DNA from: Areca catechu
Taxonomy: Eukaryota; Streptophyta; Magnoliopsida; Arecales; Arecaceae
Assembly: GCA_021397845.1 (NCBI GenBank)
Contig: CM038052.1
Coordinates: 141,365,854-141,429,853 of the forward strand
Length of the DNA: 64,000 nt
Reading direction: 5' to 3'
The notes under the pieces are model-generated. The model was not told where the DNA came from, searched no databases, and saw only the letters and a program-made list of their open reading frames with translations. Positions 31,262 to 41,879 of this stretch are shown here, piece by piece (the first letter of the stretch is position 1; each line of letters begins with the position of its first letter). The position numbers were made by a program, and so were the translations under genes.

Positions 31262-33613
31262 GGACTTCAGGGGCTTAAAGTATTGAAGGAAGGTAACTTT
31301 GAGCTCTACGGTGCTGGAGGGCACCCCATCCAAGCAGAAGCTGTAGGGACTTATGTTTTGAAGTTACCTTCAGGGAAGATCTTGGAGCTAAGGAATTGTT
31401 ACTATATGCCAAAAATCATTAGAAATATCATATCTGTACCCTTGTTACTTAAACAAGGATATACTATGAATGTAATGAGCAGTGGCTGCTCAATTTCTTT
31501 ATCTAATGAAATTATATGTTATGTCATATTCTGCAATGGTCTATTAACTCTTTCCACTAATGACAATATTTTTCATGTTTCTAACAAACGGAAAAGAGAT
31601 GATGTTAACAATACCTTACTTTGGCATTGTCGACTTGGACATATTAGTGAGACTAGGATTAACAAGTTATACAAAGAAAATTTCTTTGATCCTTATGACT
31701 ATGAGTCATTAGGAACTTGTGAATCATGTCTCATGGGTAAGATGACCAAGACTCCATTTAGTGGACATGGAGAAAGGACAAAAGAGTTATTAGGACTCAT
31801 ACACACAGATGTATGTGGGCCTATGATAACTCAAGCCTATGGTGGATACTCATACTTCATCACATTTACTGATGATTTTTCAAGGTATGGATTTGTGTAT
31901 CTAATGAAACATAAGTCCGATGCTTTTGAAAAATTTTTAGAGTATCAAAGTATGGTAGAGAAACAGACAGGAAAAAGTATAAAGATCCTCCGATCAGATA
32001 GAGGAGGTGAGTACTTATCCACTGAGTTTCTTGATCACCTTAAAAATAAGGGGATCATCTCTGAATGGACTCCTCCTTACACACCACAATTAAATGGTGT
32101 TGCTGAAAGGAGGAATCGTACTTTATTGGATATGGTACGGTCCATGATGTGCTTCACGGAGTTACCTTTTTCCTTCTGGGGATATGCTTTGGAAACGGCA
32201 ACTTATATCTTGAATAGAGTACCATCTAAAACAGTCTCTAGCACTCCATATGAATTATGGAGAGGTAAGAAGCCCAATCTTAAGTATATTAAGATATGGG
32301 GATGTCCAGCCTATGTAAAAAGAAATTTTGGACATAAACTAGATGCTAGAGCAGACAAATATCTATTTATCGGATATCCTAGAGATAGTATAGGATATCT
32401 GTTCTACCACCCTACTGAGCAAAAAGTTTTGGTCAGTAGGCATGCCACTTTTATGGAAAAAGAATTCATCCTACAAAAGGGCACTGGTAGAAATATCGAA
32501 CTTAATGAAATTCAACAAATAGACACATCTCAGTCAAGTAACAACATAGTTAATATAGAACCTGAACACACTCCTATCCGTAGGTCTGATAGGGTGCGAC
32601 AAGCACCTGAGAGGTATGGGTTCATAATTGAAAATAATGAAGCCCAAATCATTCAAAATGATGAGCCTCTAACCTATACGGAAGCAATCATGAGTAGAGA
32701 CTCAGACAGATGGCTGGAAGCCATGAGATCCGAGATGGACTCCATGTATGTCAACCAAGTATGGTCTTTGGTTGATGCACCAGAGGGTATTAACCCTATT
32801 GGATGTAAATGGGTCTATAAAAGGAACAATGGGGCAGATGGCCAAGTTGAAACTTATAAAGCCAGATTGGTGGCTAAGGGTTTCAAACAAAAACAGGGAA
32901 TAGATTATGATGAAACATTTTCCTCTGTTGCCATGCTCAAATCTATTCGGATTATGCTTGCTATAGCAGCATATCATGATTATGAGATCTGGCAAATGGA
33001 TGTAAAAACTGCATTCCTCAATGGTTTCCTTGAGGAAGAGGTTTATATGTCACAGCCAGAAGGTTTTGTCTTGGAGACTAAACCTAATCAGGTATGTAGG
33101 CTAAAGAAATCCATTTATGGATTAAAGCAAGCATCAAGGAGTTGGAACATCCGATTTGATAAAACAGTCAAAGAATTTGATTTTTTCAAAAATGAGGATG
33201 AACCTTGTGTGTACAAGAAGACTAGTGGGAGTGCCATAGTTTTCTTAGTTCTATATGTTGATGATATACTTCTTATTGGGAATGATATCCCAATGTTACA
33301 ATCAGTCAAAGTGTGGTTATCGAAACAGTTTTTCATGAAAGACTTGGGAGAAGCATCCTACATACTGGGTATAAAGATCTACAGGGAAAGATCAAGAAGG
33401 ATGCTAGGCTTATCCCAGTCTAGGTACATTGACCAGGTGCTAAAGAGATTTAGCATGGAGGAAAGTAAAAGAGGTTACTTACCTATTGGTCATGGCATAC
33501 GTCTTTCTAAGAGGATGTCTCCTAAGACACCTGAAGAAAGACAGAATGAGTTCTATACCTTATGCTTCGGCTATAGGGTCGATTATGTATGCTATGTTAT
33601 GTACCAGGCCTGA
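31262..33613 (+). CDS. Element E Pol: protease end, integrase, reverse transcriptase
   Basis: In the same frame as gag. Integrase shows the zinc-binding HCRLGHIS ... CESCLMGKM, the first catalytic aspartate in LIHTDVCGP, the second in ILRSDRGGEY and the glutamate in QLNGVAERRN. After a linker, RT shows GCKWVYKRNNGADGQVETYK, WQMDVKTAFLNGFL, SIYGLKQASRSWN and the LYVDDILLIGND box, so all expected catalytic residues are present. Near 33545 one base is missing relative to the continuing RNase H frame, so the last 23 codons (to 33613) are out of frame. Apart from that and the upstream TAG, the enzyme region is complete. Confidence 0.9.
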   Translation, partial: GLQGLKVLKEGNFELYGAGGHPIQAEAVGTYVLKLPSGKILELRNCYYMPKIIRNIISVPLLLKQGYTMNVMSSGCSISLSNEIICYVIFCNGLLTLSTNDNIFHVSNKRKRDDVNNTLLWHCRLGHISETRINKLYKENFFDPYDYESLGTCESCLMGKMTKTPFSGHGERTKELLGLIHTDVCGPMITQAYGGYSYFITFTDDFSRYGFVYLMKHKSDAFEKFLEYQSMVEKQTGKSIKILRSDRGGEYLSTEFLDHLKNKGIISEWTPPYTPQLNGVAERRNRTLLDMVRSMMCFTELPFSFWGYALETATYILNRVPSKTVSSTPYELWRGKKPNLKYIKIWGCPAYVKRNFGHKLDARADKYLFIGYPRDSIGYLFYHPTEQKVLVSRHATFMEKEFILQKGTGRNIELNEIQQIDTSQSSNNIVNIEPEHTPIRRSDRVRQAPERYGFIIENNEAQIIQNDEPLTYTEAIMSRDSDRWLEAMRSEMDSMYVNQVWSLVDAPEGINPIGCKWVYKRNNGADGQVETYKARLVAKGFKQKQGIDYDETFSSVAMLKSIRIMLAIAAYHDYEIWQMDVKTAFLNGFLEEEVYMSQPEGFVLETKPNQVCRLKKSIYGLKQASRSWNIRFDKTVKEFDFFKNEDEPCVYKKTSGSAIVFLVLYVDDILLIGNDIPMLQSVKVWLSKQFFMKDLGEASYILGIKIYRERSRRMLGLSQSRYIDQVLKRFSMEESKRGYLPIGHGIRLSKRMSPKTPEERQNEFYTLCFGYRVDYVCYVMYQA

Positions 33614-34238
33614 TGTGGCATATGCCTTGGGTGTAGCCAGTAGATTTCAGGCTGATCCAGGAGAGGATCACTGGAAGGCTGTGAAAAATATTCTTAAGTA
33701 CCTGAGAAGGACTAAGGATATTTTTCTCATATACGGAGGGTCTGATCTTAAACTAGAAGCCTATTCAGACTCTAGTTTTCAATCAGACCCAGATGATAGT
33801 AAATCCATTTCAGGGTATGTCTTTACCTTGAATGGTGGAGCAGTAAGTTGGAAGAGCACTAAACAGCAGACTGTAGCTGACTCAACTATCGAGGCAGAGT
33901 ACATAGCTGTCAGTGAAGCCGCCAAGGAAGCTGTCTGGATGAAGAAATTCATCACAGAGTTGGGAGTAGTTCCTGAGATTGAGAACCCGGTGCCACTCTA
34001 TTGTGATAACATTGGAGCAGTTGCTCAAGCTAAGGAGCCGAGAGCCCATCACAAGTCCAAGCACATTCTGAGACGCTTCCATCTTGTCCGAGAGATAATC
34101 GAGAGACAAGAAGTCTGCATCAATAGAGTGGATACAAAGAACAACATAGCAGACCCGTTCACTAAGGCTCTACCACAGCGGGAGTTTGATCGCCACCTCG
34201 ACAGTATGGGGTTAAAGAATAAGAGCGATTGGCTTTAG
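33486..34238 (+). CDS. Element E RNase H (after a frameshift)
   Basis: This is the +1 frame relative to Pol. True homology begins near 33548 with SSIPYASAIGSIMYAMLCTR. RNase H shows AYSDSSFQSDPDDSKS (catalytic aspartate), DSTIEAEYIAVSEA (glutamate), LYCDNIGAVAQA (aspartate) and the terminal ADPFTKALPQ. The frame is open to the natural stop at 34236-34238, 14 bases before the 3' LTR. It would degrade RNA in RNA-DNA hybrids during cDNA synthesis. Confidence 0.9.
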   Translation: MVMAYVFLRGCLLRHLKKDRMSSIPYASAIGSIMYAMLCTRPDVAYALGVASRFQADPGEDHWKAVKNILKYLRRTKDIFLIYGGSDLKLEAYSDSSFQSDPDDSKSISGYVFTLNGGAVSWKSTKQQTVADSTIEAEYIAVSEAAKEAVWMKKFITELGVVPEIENPVPLYCDNIGAVAQAKEPRAHHKSKHILRRFHLVREIIERQEVCINRVDTKNNIADPFTKALPQREFDRHLDSMGLKNKSDWL

Positions 34239-34252
34239 TGCAAGTGGGAGAT
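34239..34252 (+). promoter_or_regulatory. Polypurine tract of element E
   Basis: TGCAAGTGGGAGAT directly abuts the 3' LTR start TGAAAGG; it primes plus-strand DNA synthesis. Confidence 0.9.
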
Positions 34253-36672
34253 TGAAAGGATTAAGCCCTATAAGCCAATATTTGTATCTCCCAGACCAAT
34301 TGTAAATTGACAAGTTAATAAAGGCATTAATTTTTCATCATTCGCTGTGTCATTATATGATGAACCCCATAGGTTAGGGCTATGGTCCTAGGGCTGTGAT
34401 GAGATCATACCAGTGAGATCTAAGGCCTTAAAACCCTAATCTAGAATATTCCTAGTCATAGGAACCCTGAGTTGGGGATCAGGGTTTCCGGTAAGACTGG
34501 CACATCCTATGTATGCTGAAAAGGGTGACTGCTCTCACAGTCACTTATGTAGGACACTAATACAAGGATGTGGGTGCTCATTAGCGAATGAGTTCACTGA
34601 ATAGATCCAGTTTGAGAACATCTAATGGAGCCTTAGCTGCATGTCAATAGATGTTTCTCATAGTGGGAGTTGTACAAGTAGTCCTATGACTTGAGACTAC
34701 CATAATACCTTATGTACATGAACCCATGCTTTGGTTCAATCTCATTCATGACACTGGGTCATGCACAAGGTTGATGCTGGGTGTGGTGAATTGTATATGA
34801 AGGAAATGAGTAGGTCAACAAGGAATTGATCACTCCTAGTAGGAGGAGATTGCATCCAGCCAAATTAGGTCAGATGATGATTCAGGAAATCTTTGATCAA
34901 AGTACAGATATTAGAAATGATTTCTAATATCAAATTAATTGAATCATTAGTGTATGACTGAGCTGGGAATGAGTATAAACTGGATTTGACATAATTCCAT
35001 ATCCATAGTTACATTCGGGATGCAAGATGATTGAAGGATTGAATTGTACGGGAACTTTCCACTGAAGGGTAGTTTTGGAATTACACCAGAATTTCCATAT
35101 CTTCCGGGTAGACATGACACGTTGCTAGACGTCAATCTTGTCTTGTGGGTTGATCAAATTAAATGGTTTAATTGGATCACTAATTAGGAGGAGTCCTAAT
35201 TGACTGACTCGAGTTAGCTCGATTTGACCTAAATCGATTAGAATGAGTTCTGATCAAATTAGGTCAACTCGCACTCGGACCCACTGCTGGCTAAGTATGG
35301 AATCCAATGGGTCACACACTTAGGACAGATAATCAAGGTTTTAATTTGGAATTAAATCTCGTTTGCAGATGAACACACTAGCATGTGTTGCAAACCATGG
35401 CTTCTACTTGAATCGGATTCAAGTTAGGGTTCCGATTTGGTCTTTTTTAGATCCAAATTCCTTCCGGTTTGAATCTAATTAAAGATTCAAGACTTTGGGT
35501 TAATAGTAGGCTAGCAATTGGGCTAACCTAAGAGGCTAAACCCCTTTCCCACATTGCCTAAGCCCTTTCCTCTCTTTTCCCACGCGCGCGCGCAAGGAGA
35601 AGAGTCCACGCGCGCGTGGACTCTCTAAGCGGCGTTTCTGCGTGAGAAAAAGAGAGGAAGTCGGCGTCTTTTGGCTGATGAGGCGTAGATCAGAGTCCAC
35701 CTAGGCATGGACTCTTCAAAATAAAAATTACCGTGAAAAAGAAAAGAAAAAAAAACACCGAAGGGGCGCGACTCTTCTTTCTGCGCGCGCCGTTCTATGT
35801 TTTTCACGATCCTTCTTCGCGTCTTCCCATCCCAAAGGCCGTGAGATTAATCCCAAGGGCCGTGAGATAAAGAGAGAGGATGTGAGAAGGGAGAGAGGGA
35901 CGTGAGAGGATGATTTCAGATGAGAAGGCGCCTCTCTGTCGCCTATTTAAGAAGAAGGCTTCACCGTAAAAATTATTCCAGATTTTCTACGGCGAAGCCT
36001 TGCTTCTTTTTCCCTCTCCCTCTCCAGAAGATTGTTTCCCCCTCCTCTCTTTCCTCTTTGATTCCTTTACAGAGCCTAGGCTCTGTCGAATCTCAGAACA
36101 GAAGGAGAGTCAGAGAGAGAAACTCTCCGACGGTAAAGGAAGAAGGCGCCTCTTTTCTTTCTTTCTTATATTAAGACAATTTGTCTTAATTTTCTTCTCC
36201 CTCCAAGACAAGCCTTGTCTCATTTTAGGACAAGGGCTTATTCTTAAGACAAGTGTGTCTTAAGGGGCCAAAGTTGCTAAAAAACTAGGAGAAGGGTAAG
36301 AGAGAAGGTTTAGTCCCAGTTTGGCTAGAGGAGTCCTAGCCAATAGCCCATATATCAAGTTCTTGGGATAGAACTTGATTGGAAGGAACCCAATTAAGGA
36401 GTCACTGTCTTGATCATCTGCCCGTGTGGATCACCATCGGAGGGCGGACAAGTGGACGCCTGGTGTGTTCAAAAGGTTACTCAATTTGGAGTTTATTTCT
36501 ACATCAGACTGGATATAGCGATCTGAGGTTAGTATCTAAACTATGTTTAAATTTGGACATGCATGTAGTCATAAGTTTTAATTGCTAATAAGGAGATTTT
36601 GGGATTAGGGTTCGGACCTGATTTCATAAAATTTTGAAATCCACGCTTCCGCACTGGTTCCCGAACCCAACA
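34253..36672 (+). repeat. 3' LTR of element E (2420 bp)
   Basis: Nearly identical to 26774-29194, one base shorter (in the TTAAGACAA hairpin). Followed by AAAAC. Confidence 0.95.
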
Positions 36673-36677
36673 AAAAC

Positions 36678-37620
36678 CACGCGGCTGCTAGAGTACCTGA
36701 TGTTGCAAGACTAGGAGCAAATCATGATGGATAAGCTGGCACCCACTACTTGATATTCTTCTTTGAGAAGGTTCGCTGGAGGCCCTTTATGCGACGGTGA
36801 TCAACCTTTCCCAAGGTAAGTCATCCTTCAACTTTTCTATGAGCAGGTGTTAGTCTCCCTTTTGGCAAGCCGGATAACTCCATTTTTTGGTGTAGACTTG
36901 GTGGCCCAGGCCGAGTCGAAGGCGATGGCAATCAGGAGGTCACCTTCAACATCTTTGATTGACTCGAAGGAGAAGCAGGCACATTCCTTATTGCCTGCAA
37001 GGAAGGTAAAGAAGAGTAAGGGGGCATCCCTCCCCCTGGATGTCATCCTGGGCCCTAGTGAGGTGCTTATTGCAAAGGTGATAGCAAAGGATGGGGCATC
37101 TCTAGTTATGGCAAGAGCTACATCAATTGGTGCGGGCAAGGCTCTGAAAGAGATAGAGGAAGGGACAGTGACCATCATAGAGGCTCAAGCTAAGGCCAAC
37201 GAGGCTTAGGCACCGACGAGGGAGACATCAGTGAGGGCAACCAGAGTGGCCATGTAGGCCAAAGCAATCATCGCCAAGGTGAGGCAAGCAATAGCTCCTG
37301 CTATAGATGTAGACAAGGGAGGAGAGGCGAGGCCTCCTGCCACCCGAAAGAAAGTCTCCACCCCTGAAGAGGCTCACCTTCTAGGGATGGAGGAGTACAT
37401 CAAGCTCTTGGAGGATTTGGTTCCTTTGAAGACCAAAGAGGAGGCACTAGAGAGGACCTATTATGAAGGCCTACGACAATCCACCTTGGTCGCTGTGTTG
37501 GTAAGTCCTCTCCCAAAGGTCATTTCTAGTCTTAGTTCTCCAATAGGGAAGGAAACCTTGCTAAGCATGTTCTTTTGGATGCAGGGCTTTCAAGAGACCT
37601 GGGGGCTATTGTAGCACACT
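36678..37620 (+). pseudogene. Tat antisense-type ORF, third fragment
   Basis: The host sequence resumes after element E and reads on with scattered stops. Open stretches are 36847-37209 and 37279-37614, rich in Lys, Ala and Glu (ARKVKKSKGASLPLDVILG, ALKEIEEGTVTIIEAQAKAN, MEEYIKLLEDLVPLKTKEEA). Such a charged, partly coiled-coil C-terminal half is expected for the antisense ORF of Tat elements. The assignment depends on continuity with the two upstream fragments. I cannot name a function. Confidence 0.45.
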
Positions 37621-37751
37621 GACCACCTCCTCAATGAGTTAGAGCAGTTGTGAAAGCTCACTAGGGCAGCGGAAGAGGAGCGTGACAAGGTGACCCCGGA
37701 TCTTAGCTTAACCAATGAGTAGCTGGCAACTGAGAGAATAAGGGTGGAGAT

Positions 37752-37923
37752 GGTGGAGGCCTCCTTGGTAGCCAAATCCACACCTCGATGAGAGCATGGT
37801 GGAGTGTGCGAAATTCCACCTTTTGCTAACAGACACAGGTGGAGGCCTCTTTGGTAGCCAAATCCACACCTCGACAAGAGCATGGTGAAGTGTGTGAAAT
37901 TCCATCTTCTGCTAACAGACACA
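37752..37923. repeat. 86-bp tandem duplication
   Basis: GGTGGAGGCCTCYTTGG starts at 37752 and again at 37838; the copies differ at a few positions. It lies in the tail of the antisense-ORF remnant. Confidence 0.75.
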
Positions 37924-38306
37924 TGAAACAGGTGCTCGGAAACCTAGGCTATTTCAAGCATGCATTTCAAAATTTTTCAAAATAAATAAGAAGAAAAAAT
38001 AAAAGATTAATCTAATTAATCTAAACATGCATATAATCATATTATTAAATAGCTTGCACAAGATCATGACATGATAAAGATATATATAAAACTAAGCTAA
38101 AATATAAAATAAAATACAAACTTTTCCACATACTGAATCTATGCAACAAACATAGAGCTGTAGTAGACCATTTCTACAGCATAATGAATTCATAACTCAT
38201 TACCTTCTTATGAGTGGTCAACGATCGCCACTATTGGAAGGTTCTAGTAGAAACTCTGCGAGTCACAGTATCTGGCCTCTACAGGTAATCCATGTAGGAG
38301 TACTAT
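37924..38306 (-). repeat. Distal part of the copia H LTR (tentative)
   Basis: AT-rich sequence whose minus strand ends GTTTCCGAGCACCTGTTTCA, a plausible LTR end, with ACACA to its left. I propose that it is the outer end of the LTR that resumes at 51806, split by elements C and D. The link is inferred from position, not from a second copy. Confidence 0.35.
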
Positions 38307-39842
38307 TGATGCGGGACCTAGGATGCACGTAGGTGATTTCTTTTTGTTTTTATGCTTTAAAGGATTTACCAATTCTCGAACTCAAACTAATAATAGATTT
38401 AAAGATTAGTATAATGATAAGAAACTCAGGCATGCAAACATGGACCCTAAAAAGTGATAAAGAAATGATCCCGGGATTGAGAAACCTCGATAGGACTTAG
38501 CTCTAAATCAATACCCTACTTAGGAGACTAGGGAGTGCAAACCTTTCAAAGCTCTGAAGCGCTCGATGCCGAGTTTGCTCACACTCATGGATGCGGCCTG
38601 GAAGATCAAGCCCTTGACCCTACGGATTTGCTGGCTTTCCATCAGATGGTCCTGAAGGCAAGGAAGGCCAAATCCTTTGTCCGTGGTACCTGAAAGACCT
38701 GCGAACAACCTAGAGACAAGTTAGAAAATAGCAAGAAGGAAGGGGAAGGCAAAGAAATAAGGGAGGGTGAAGAGAAGGTGGTGATCAAGGAAGGCTCTTC
38801 TTGTTGGGCGTCCAAGAGGATCTTCCAGGGGCATCCAAGTTTCGGAAGAAAGGTTGGTGGCTTGCGTAGGAAGAAGGTAACCTAGGGCCTCTCACCTCTC
38901 TATATCCCGAAGGACAAAGGCACACTCTCTCACAAAGTTCCAAGTCAAAGACAAGGGCTAGGAAGAAGAAACTTCAGAATTTTTTTTTTTCATTCATCAA
39001 TTATTTTTTACAAGAGGGTTAGGGTCCTTTTTATAAGCACCCAAGTCCTCATTTGAACATTTGAATTCAAATTTGAAAGAGGGGGTTACAAGACTTGATT
39101 TGGGGAGGAGAAAAGGGTGGGTTGTCTTCATGAATCAAGGGGCGCCCATTTGAATTTTGAATTTCTCCTCTCATGAAGCATGGCCGACCAACTTTTGAAA
39201 TTTAAATCCTTTCATAAAGCTTGGCATCCAACTTTGAAATTTAAATCTCTTCTTAGCTGACCATGATGCTTGATCTTGGTAGCTTGATTTGGGAAGTGTT
39301 GTGTGGATATTGTCTACTTGGATCAAGGGGAGAATAGTGGGCATCCCATATTTGAATTTGAATTTTGTTTCATCTTGAACTTGGCCGCCCAAGGTGCTTA
39401 GTGAAGTGGCACTTTCGATGCCATGTGGCATTGATGATGTGGCACTGCATGAGCTGAAGTGGCACCTCCCATGCCACGTGGCATTGATGATGTGGCACTC
39501 CTACTTTGCATGGAGGAGAGGTGGCTTGACTCATCTTCAATTGGGCTTGACTTGATTGCCCACCTGTGGACTCATCTTCAAACTAGCTTGAGCCGATCTT
39601 CAAATTGACTTGAGCTTGAGAACCAATTCGGCTAATTATATGACCAATTGACCCTAACTTGACCAAATTGGCTAAATTATAAGACCAAACTAAAAATTGA
39701 AACAAACTAGATACTAATTACATGATTCAAAAGCAAATTACTCAGGCTTTAAGCCTTATTACAGGATCCAAAAGACTTAGAACCCTAATCAGAAATCCAC
39801 AGAAAGTTGAGGAGCCTCTGTCTGATCCTGGTGCCCGCACCA
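38307..39842 (-). repeat. 3' LTR of element C (1536 bp)
   Basis: The minus strand starts TGGTGCGGGCACCAGG after CCTGGGAGAAT (polypurine tract) and ends CCCGCATCA. Confidence 0.9.
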
Positions 39843-40330
39843 ATTCTCCCAGGATGGGAGGAACTCGACCTTGTCGACTAAGGGTTGACTTGGCTTTGGT
39901 ATTTCTCAAGAAGGTCAGGGTTGAGGAGCTGCAAGTCCTCTCGAGTAAACCATGAATCATCAGACTCCGGTCGACCTTGCCAATGGACCAAATAACGCTG
40001 ATAGCCTTTATCCTGGTTTGTGATAGCTTGATCATCCAGGACATGCTCATCCGTTCTCCTCTCTCAAGTAAAATTGGAGGTGGACACTTAGGGTCGGGTT
40101 CACTCTCAAAGGATAGGTCAGGCCCAAATGGCTTGCTGGGTATTATTGCCGGCTCCCTATACTTGACTAAGTCTGAGATATTGAAAGTCGAGCTAATGCC
40201 ATAATCCGGGGGTTGCTCAAGCACATAGGCATTAGGGCCAACTCTCCTAATCACTCTAAAGGGGCCAGCTCCACGAGCATGTAGTTTCTTAATGGTTTAT
40301 GATAGAAACCATTTAGGCCTAAGCCTAATC
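39843..40330 (-). pseudogene. Element C integrase C-terminal domain and chromodomain
   Basis: The minus strand reads the end of RFPPGTIKKLHARGAGPF-type sequence, then MIRRVGPNAYVLEQPPDYG, STFNISDLVKYREP and, after a frame change near 40040, a chromodomain with a YQRYLVHWQGRP-type start and DDSW. The open frame 40254-39742 covers the first part and then runs out of frame into the LTR. It parallels the integrase tail of element B. Broken, so not functional. Confidence 0.8.
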
Positions 40331-40539
40331 ATTAAAGAATCTCTTATTTCAAATTCTTTGGCTCGCTTTCAGGAATCAACCAATTTCTTGTATATATTAT
40401 TACTTAGATTGATTTTTAGCTATGCTATGCGAATGACTCTGCAAACTTTGAGACTCGTACTGACACCTAACAAAATGTAGACTCAACTATGCATTCCTAT
40501 CGAGAAGAATTTTATTGGACTCTTGGGGCTTAAACCTAA

Positions 40540-40840
40540 CAGACTATAAATTATCTAGGTTTGACCCTAGTTTTGTATGCACACAAAAATTTGCAATGGA
40601 TTCATAGAAAATGCCATAAGGTCTTCCAAAAGTAGGTCGCAAACCTAACATACTCAAAGAACTGGTGCAACCGAACGACCTTAACATAGTATGATTTGAA
40701 AGTTTGGAAAACATTAGAAGCCTTAGGGTATGACAGGAAATAGGAATCGGAGTCTTGGGACAATCTCTTGGAAGCATGAAATAGACCTTAAATACTCGGG
40801 ATGACCTTAAGATTTGAACATTGATCTATGGATGTCATAT
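40540..40840 (-). pseudogene. Element C integrase-core relic
   Basis: The minus strand reads SIDQCSNLKVI, then SQDSDSYFLSYPKASNVFQ, VVRLHQFFEYVRFATYFWKT and LWHFL. This is the middle of a Ty3 integrase core in which the segment with the second catalytic aspartate, normally between the VVRLHG and RF blocks, is gone. The same shortened form occurs in elements B and D. Stops interrupt it at both ends. Confidence 0.75.
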
Positions 40841-41240
40841 GGTCCACTTGTTTCTGTAGTTCTTGGGGCTTGGTGGGGTTCATCCCATAGTGAGGAAGGT
40901 TTGGTAATGAGGATTCTGGGACCAAGCTTATAGCATGCTGGATGTCCCTAAGGGGTGGTAGTTGATCAGGTAACTCATCGGGAAACACATCCTCAAATTC
41001 TTTCAAAGCCTTAGCTACTTCTTGAGGGTGTTGTCTTTGGGTTGGCTCTTGGACCTCTTTAGTGGCAGGGGTCCCCTCAATAATCTCATTGGGTGGTAGT
41101 TGATTAGGTAACTCATCGGGAAGTACATCTTCAAATTCTTTCAAAGCTTCAACTATTTCTTGAGGATGTTCTCTTTGGGTCGGTTAATGAATCTCTTTAG
41201 TAGCAGGGGTTCCCTCAGTAATCTCCTTCTCTAACTCCTT
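40788..41240 (-). pseudogene. Element C: start of RT domain joined to the integrase relic
   Basis: The minus strand reads FEDVFPDELPDQLPPLRDIQ, then HAISLVPESSLPNLPHYGMN and KPQELQKQVDHM, which is the N-terminal segment of a Ty3/gypsy RT. Directly after it comes SIDQCSNLKV of the integrase relic, so the join removed the rest of RT, RNase H and the integrase N terminus. Upstream the segment ending PDELPNQLPPNEIIEGTPAT is a second copy, from a 138-bp in-frame duplication. Confidence 0.8.
40953..41225. repeat. 138-bp (46-codon) tandem duplication in element C
   Basis: GGGTGGTAGTTGAT starts at 40953 and again at 41091; both copies encode a KEFEDVxPDELPxQLPP segment followed by GTPATK. The second copy has acquired a stop. 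Confidence 0.85.
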
Positions 41241-41389
41241 GGCCTTGATCAGGTTAACCCCTGGCTTCCTTTCCTTTAGGCTATTAGATCCTTTTTTAAT
41301 CTGATCCTTAGGTTGAGTTGGACTGATTACAAATTTCTTCCCAAGGTGACTAAAGGCACAAGTATTGGTCTGACCAAAAAGGGTGGCAT

Positions 41390-41650
41390 CATGATCGTAA
41401 AGCCAGGGTCATCCTAGGATAATGCTACTGACTTTCATGGGAAGGACAACACACCAAATCTTCTCCTCATATGATTGCAATTTGATCAAGACTTGGCATC
41501 TAGACTTGATAGGTATGGAAGTCGAATCTATCCATGAGACCTTATAGGGGTTGGGATGGAGAATTGGGGTCAATCCTAGGGACTTGATAGTACTCAATGA
41601 GATGACGTTGACATAGCTCCCACTATCTACTATGATCTTGCACACCTTAT
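41390..41650 (-). pseudogene. Element C aspartic protease
   Basis: The frame 41645-41409 reads CKIIVDSGSYVNVISLSTIK with the D-S-G catalytic triplet, YKVSWIDSTSIPIKSRCQV and the closing VVLPMKVSSIILG of a Ty3/gypsy protease. A TAG follows the ILG motif directly. It is the only protease left among the B/C/D copies and lies between gag and the RT start, as in a normal chromovirus. Element C is therefore the least reduced of the three. Confidence 0.82.
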
Positions 41651-41879
41651 CTCCTAATTAGATGAAGGTTTGTAGGATGTTAGTTCTACGCCAATCTTCT
41701 TGCACTATATTCTGGATTAGGATGCACCTAACTACTCCTAATAGGTCATCAAACTCGGGCAGTTCTTCCTCTCCCTCATACTCATCTAACAATTGATCCT
41801 CAGCTTTATAAACTTCTCCTTCCAGTTCAGTAGTGGGTTCTAACTCATTTTCAGCTAGCTCAGGGCTTTGGATGTATAT

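Larger units (their letters stand above)
26774..36672 (+). mobile_element. Element E: Angela/Tork-like Ty1/copia retrotransposon, nearly intact
   Basis: A 9.9-kb element with LTRs 26774-29194 and 34253-36672, target duplications AAAAC (26769-26773 and 36673-36677), PBS, long leader, gag-pol and polypurine tract. I count about 19 differences between the 2.4-kb LTRs (about 99.2% identity), making it the youngest element here whose two LTRs can be compared. Coding is interrupted by one TAG and one frameshift. The Angela/Tork label rests on Gag and RT wording and LTR size. Confidence 0.95.
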
